64,000 nucleotides of DNA, from contig NZ_JAJAWH010000001.1 of assembly GCF_020531965.1 (NCBI RefSeq), forward strand, positions 186,001 through 250,000. Reading direction: 5' to 3'. Shown here piece by piece: positions 61,155-64,000 of this stretch. The notes under the pieces were generated by a model. The model ran no database searches, was not told where the DNA came from, and saw nothing but the letters and a program-made list of their open reading frames with translations. Source of the stretch: Pseudorhizobium xiangyangii. Its GTDB lineage: Bacteria > Pseudomonadota > Alphaproteobacteria > Rhizobiales > Rhizobiaceae. Positions within the stretch are counted from its first letter, which is position 1. Every line of letters begins with the position of its first letter. The position numbers and the translations under genes were made by a program.

Positions 61155-61493
61155 ATGAACAAAGCCGTAGCACTTGCACTCGCCACCGCTCTGTCCACAG
61201 CATCGCTGGGCGGTATTGCATTCGCACAGACCACATCGTCGACGACGCCGATGGCCGCGGACGACATGATCACCATCGTTGAGATCACGGAAGACTCCGA
61301 CAGCAACGATGCTACCACTCAGATTCCGGAAGAATTCCGAAATCCGAGCAGCGACGTGACCACGAAGGCTCAGGCTGAAATCCAGGCCGACCCAGCCCTG
61401 ATGACAGCGCTTGAAGACAAGAGCGTCGAGCTTGAAAACGTTGTGGCCATCGATACCGCAGCGAATGGCGGCAAGATCGTCTACGTGAAGTAA
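61155..61493 (+). CDS. Small secreted protein of unknown function
   Basis: 112 residues from the ATG at 61155, preceded by AGGGAGAAAAC. A signal peptide (MNKAVALALATALSTASLGG, cleavage after AFA) leads to an acidic, Thr/Ser/Asp-rich domain: MITIVEITEDSDSNDATTQI, then IQADPALMTALEDKSVELEN. No cysteines. I do not recognise the family. A terminator follows, so it is monocistronic. Probably periplasmic. Confidence 0.78.
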   Translation: MNKAVALALATALSTASLGGIAFAQTTSSTTPMAADDMITIVEITEDSDSNDATTQIPEEFRNPSSDVTTKAQAEIQADPALMTALEDKSVELENVVAIDTAANGGKIVYVK

Positions 61494-61517
61494 TCAGACC
61501 ATATTTCGTTTAACGGT

Positions 61518-61548
61518 AAGGGCCCGCCACGCGGGTTCTTATTGTTTT
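61518..61548 (+). terminator. Probable intrinsic terminator
   Basis: AAGGGCCCGC-CAC-GCGGGTTCTT pairs with two G-T wobbles and is followed by ATTGTTTT, 25 bases after the small secreted-protein stop. Confidence 0.65.
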
Positions 61549-61637
61549 AAGCGTGCCCTTCTGATCGGCTATCCTCATCCGCAATATTGAGCCTAGGTTG
61601 GGGCAACGGCGGGCCGGAGATCGCCTAGGGGGAAGAC

Positions 61638-63296
61638 ATGACCGGGAATGCGGACGCAATCGTCATCGGAGCCGGCCTTTCAGGACTTGTCGCGGCGACG
61701 GAACTGGCCGACGCCGGACGGTCCGTCATCATCGTGGATCAGGAGCCGCAACAGAATATTGGCGCCCAGGCCTTCTGGTCGCTCGGCGGGCTGTTCCTGG
61801 TCGGCTCCCCGGAACAGCGGCGCATGGGCATCCGCGACAACTTCGATCTGGCCCGGCAGGACTGGTTCGGCTCCGCCGGCTTCGATCGGCCGGAAGACTA
61901 CTGGCCAAGGGCATGGGCGGAATCCTATCTCGCTTTCGCCGCCGCAGAAAAGCGCGACTGGCTGCGCGGGATGGGACATCGCTTCTTTCCGGTCGTCGGC
62001 TGGGCAGAACGGGGCGGTTGGTCAGCAACCAGCCACGGCAACTCCGTCCCGCGCTTCCACATCACCTGGGGCACCGGGCCAGGCGTCGTCGAGCCGTTCG
62101 AGCGACGGGCGAGAGAGGCCGAGACATCCGGCAGGATCCGCTTCCTCTGGCGCCACCGGGTCGACCGGCTGGTGATGACGAATGGTACAGTAACAGGCGT
62201 TGCCGGCAGCATCCTTGTGCCCAGCGATGCACTTCGCGGCGCCGAAACCTCAAGGACACCGGTCGGTGACTTCGAGCTGCAGGCGCAGGCAGTCATCGTC
62301 GCATCGGGCGGCATCGGCGGCGACCACGACCTCGTCCGCAAGAACTGGCCAGCCCGGCTTGGCACCCCGCCGAAAACCATGGTCTCGGGCGTGCCCAAAC
62401 ACGTGGACGGCCGGATGCTCGCCATCACCGAGGCTGCCGGCGGCAGGGTCATCAACAGGGACCGCATGTGGCACTACACGGAGGGTCTGCGGAACTGGAA
62501 CCCCGTCTGGCAGAACCACGGCATACGCGTCCTGCCGGGCCCTTCCTCCATGTGGTTCGACGCGACCGGCAGGCGCCTGCCGGCACCCTTCTATCCGGGC
62601 TACGATACGCTCGGCACGCTGCAGCACATTCTCTCGACCGGTTACGACTATAGCTGGTTCATCCTCAACCAGAGCATCATCCGCAAGGAATTCGCGCTTT
62701 CCGGTTCCGAGCAGAACCCGGACCTCACCGGCCGCGACTGGCGACTGACCGCGCGGCGAGCCATCGGCAGGCGAGCCACCGGCCCGGTCGAGGCATTCAA
62801 GGAGAAGGGTGAGGACTTCGTGGTCGCAAACAGCCTCGAGGAACTGGTCAAGGGAATGAAACGCATCGCGGAAAACGACCTTCTGAACCACGCCCAGATC
62901 GAACGGGAGATCGCGGCTCGGGACCGGCAGATGGACAATCCCTACGCAAAGGACTTGCAGGTGATCGGCATCCACAATGCGCGCCGCTCGCTGGGAGACA
63001 AATTGGTGCGGACGGCAAGACCGCATCGCATCCTCGATCCCGCCCAAGGTCCGCTGATCGCGGTCAGGCTCAATATCCTCACCCGCAAGACCCTTGGTGG
63101 TCTTGAGACGGACCTCTCCGCCCGCGTTCTCGGCTCCGATGGCTCAACGGTGCCGGGTCTCTATGCGGTGGGGGAAGCAGCCGGCTTCGGTGGTGGCGGC
63201 ATGCACGGTTACCGGGCTTTGGAAGGGACGTTCCTCGGCGGTTGCCTTTTCTCCGGCCGCACCGCCGGGAGGGCCGCAGGGGCGGCAACCGGTTGA
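61638..63296 (+). CDS. FAD-binding dehydrogenase, fumarate reductase/ketosteroid dehydrogenase-like
   Basis: 552 residues. The dinucleotide motif GAGLSGLVAATELADAG is at residues 11-27 and the flavin-binding end has LYAVGEAAGFGGGGMHGYRA followed by LEGTFLGGCLFSGRTAG. The middle resembles the FAD_binding_2 family (succinate/fumarate flavoproteins, 3-ketosteroid dehydrogenases); it has no heme or Fe-S domain. Substrate unknown. GGGGGAAGAC precedes the ATG. It is convergent with creA, with only four bases between stops. Confidence 0.88.
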   Translation: MTGNADAIVIGAGLSGLVAATELADAGRSVIIVDQEPQQNIGAQAFWSLGGLFLVGSPEQRRMGIRDNFDLARQDWFGSAGFDRPEDYWPRAWAESYLAFAAAEKRDWLRGMGHRFFPVVGWAERGGWSATSHGNSVPRFHITWGTGPGVVEPFERRAREAETSGRIRFLWRHRVDRLVMTNGTVTGVAGSILVPSDALRGAETSRTPVGDFELQAQAVIVASGGIGGDHDLVRKNWPARLGTPPKTMVSGVPKHVDGRMLAITEAAGGRVINRDRMWHYTEGLRNWNPVWQNHGIRVLPGPSSMWFDATGRRLPAPFYPGYDTLGTLQHILSTGYDYSWFILNQSIIRKEFALSGSEQNPDLTGRDWRLTARRAIGRRATGPVEAFKEKGEDFVVANSLEELVKGMKRIAENDLLNHAQIEREIAARDRQMDNPYAKDLQVIGIHNARRSLGDKLVRTARPHRILDPAQGPLIAVRLNILTRKTLGGLETDLSARVLGSDGSTVPGLYAVGEAAGFGGGGMHGYRALEGTFLGGCLFSGRTAGRAAGAATG

Positions 63297-63300
63297 AGCC

Positions 63301-63792
63301 TCAAGGCTTGCCGTTCGTCCAGTTCACCTGCTCGCCATAGAGCGGTACGGTCGAAATCGCCATCTTCGCCGAACCTTCGATGATCTGCCGCGAATGGGCG
63401 AGGTAGATCAGCGTGTCGTTCGTCTTGTCGTAGATGCGTTTGACGAGCAGATCCTTCCAAATTAGTGAACGGCCCTGGCGGAACACTTCCTCGCCTTCCC
63501 TCGAAAGGTCGATGTCGCCGATCTCCACGGGACCGGTCTGGCGGCAGGAGATCGAGCTGTTCGAAGGATCTTCGAACCAGTTGCCTTGCTTGAGCCGGTC
63601 GATGATCGAGCGATCGAAATAGGTCACATGGCAGGTGACGCCCTTCACCTCGGGATCGGCCACAGCCTCGACGATGATGTCGTTGCCGATCCAGTCGACA
63701 CCGACCTTGCCGACCACCTCGGCCAGCGCATGGGCGGCAAACAGACCGGACGCAATCACGGCTACGGATGCAAGAAGGGGCAGGCGCTTCAT
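63301..63792 (-). CDS. creA: CreA family secreted protein
   Basis: 163 residues from the ATG at 63792, which begins a signal peptide (MKRLPLLASVAVIASGLFAA, cleavage after ALA). The mature domain KVGVDWIGNDIIVEAVADPE, GVTCHVTYFDRSIIDRLKQG and NSSISCRQTGPVEIG is characteristic CreA, with two conserved cysteines. Function unknown; periplasmic. Confidence 0.92.
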   Translation of the reverse strand: MKRLPLLASVAVIASGLFAAHALAEVVGKVGVDWIGNDIIVEAVADPEVKGVTCHVTYFDRSIIDRLKQGNWFEDPSNSSISCRQTGPVEIGDIDLSREGEEVFRQGRSLIWKDLLVKRIYDKTNDTLIYLAHSRQIIEGSAKMAISTVPLYGEQVNWTNGKP

Positions 63793-63871
63793 CGGGCGGC
63801 ACTCCAGTAAACGATCTGTGATCTGAAATAAGGTGCCGCGCCGGCGATACAAGCAGAAGGCGTGGAGATCG

Positions 63872-64000
63872 TTATTTCAGGCGGCAGGTGCATGGCGCGT
63901 AGCCGCCGTCGAACAGGCGGCCGACCTTCATGCCTATCATTGCCGGGATATCGCGCACATGGGCAACGCCAAGCGAATTGCCGATGGCAATCGCAGCGCG
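63872..64000 (-). CDS. C-terminal end of an unrecognised gene (cut by window edge)
   Basis: The last 42 codons of a minus-strand frame ending TAA: RAAIAIGNSLGVAHVRDIPA, then MIGMKVGRLFDGGYAPCTCR and LK. Glycine-rich with a CTC pair near the end. The reading frame is open to the edge. Too little to assign. Confidence 0.55.
   Translation of the reverse strand, partial: RAAIAIGNSLGVAHVRDIPAMIGMKVGRLFDGGYAPCTCRLK

Noticed and set aside
1..64000. tRNA, rRNA, CRISPR arrays, insertion sequences
   Set aside because: No cloverleaf sequence, spaced direct repeats, transposase-like protein or terminal inverted repeats were recognised by reading.

Overview
The window is high-GC DNA from an alphaproteobacterium, most likely a Rhizobiales member (Rhizobium/Agrobacterium/Ensifer type). 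The best evidence is a circularly permuted two-piece tmRNA gene with the tag ANDNNAKEYALAA, an alpha-type SspB beside it, DUF4169 and ribbon-helix-helix proteins, a DUF1127 protein, a candidate RirA-type iron box, and many GcvA-like LysR regulators. No tRNA, rRNA, CRISPR array, insertion sequence or integrase was seen.

Left part (1-30.8 kb) is accessory metabolism and transport. It opens with a siderophore uptake pair (TonB-dependent receptor and RhtX/FptX-type MFS transporter, cut by the left edge). Next is a compact lysine-degradation module (3.1-13.2 kb): an Lrp regulator diverges from a lysine 6-dehydrogenase/saccharopine-dehydrogenase-family gene, which converges on a four-gene operon for an HglS-type 2-oxoadipate dioxygenase/decarboxylase, an ALDH7-type aminoadipate-semialdehyde dehydrogenase, a class I aminotransferase and a YdiJ-type D-2-hydroxyglutarate dehydrogenase. 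Together these could take lysine all the way to 2-oxoglutarate. A LysR gene diverges from this operon. Two further minus-strand operons have the same layout, each headed by a divergent LysR gene: a dipeptide/oligopeptide ABC importer ending in a TauE/SafE exporter (13.2-19.9 kb), and an amino-acid ABC importer followed by an enolase-superfamily enzyme, a DadA-like oxidase, a ThDP enzyme and an ornithine-cyclodeaminase-like reductase (20.8-29.7 kb). The substrate of that last operon cannot be read from sequence.

Middle part (29.8-46.5 kb): a long-form thymidylate synthase, the permuted ssrA gene, sspB, DUF4169 and ribbon-helix-helix genes, a very large AsmA protein, a D-lactate dehydrogenase-type flavoenzyme, a secreted protein of unknown function, an RND efflux pump with its adaptor, and the UvrD/PcrA helicase with a coupled GNAT gene.

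Right part (46.6-64 kb): a small regulatory island (SnoaL-like, XRE/MmyB, antibiotic-biosynthesis-type monooxygenase, HxlR, SDR), an M20 amidohydrolase, an L,D-transpeptidase, an unrecognised protein with two helix-turn-helix-like stretches, secreted small proteins, nicotinamidase, the AzlCD exporter, aminopeptidase P, DUF1127, PrmA, SCO1, an unlisted 52-residue membrane protein, CheW, a flavin dehydrogenase, CreA and the end of an unrecognised gene. These look mostly like core chromosomal genes.

The observations most worth following are the one-locus lysine-to-2-oxoglutarate pathway, the adjacency of ssrA and sspB, the unassigned racemase/oxidase/ThDP/reductase operon, and a perfect ATTACCT-CGC-AGGTAAT operator candidate between the XRE/MmyB and SnoaL genes.
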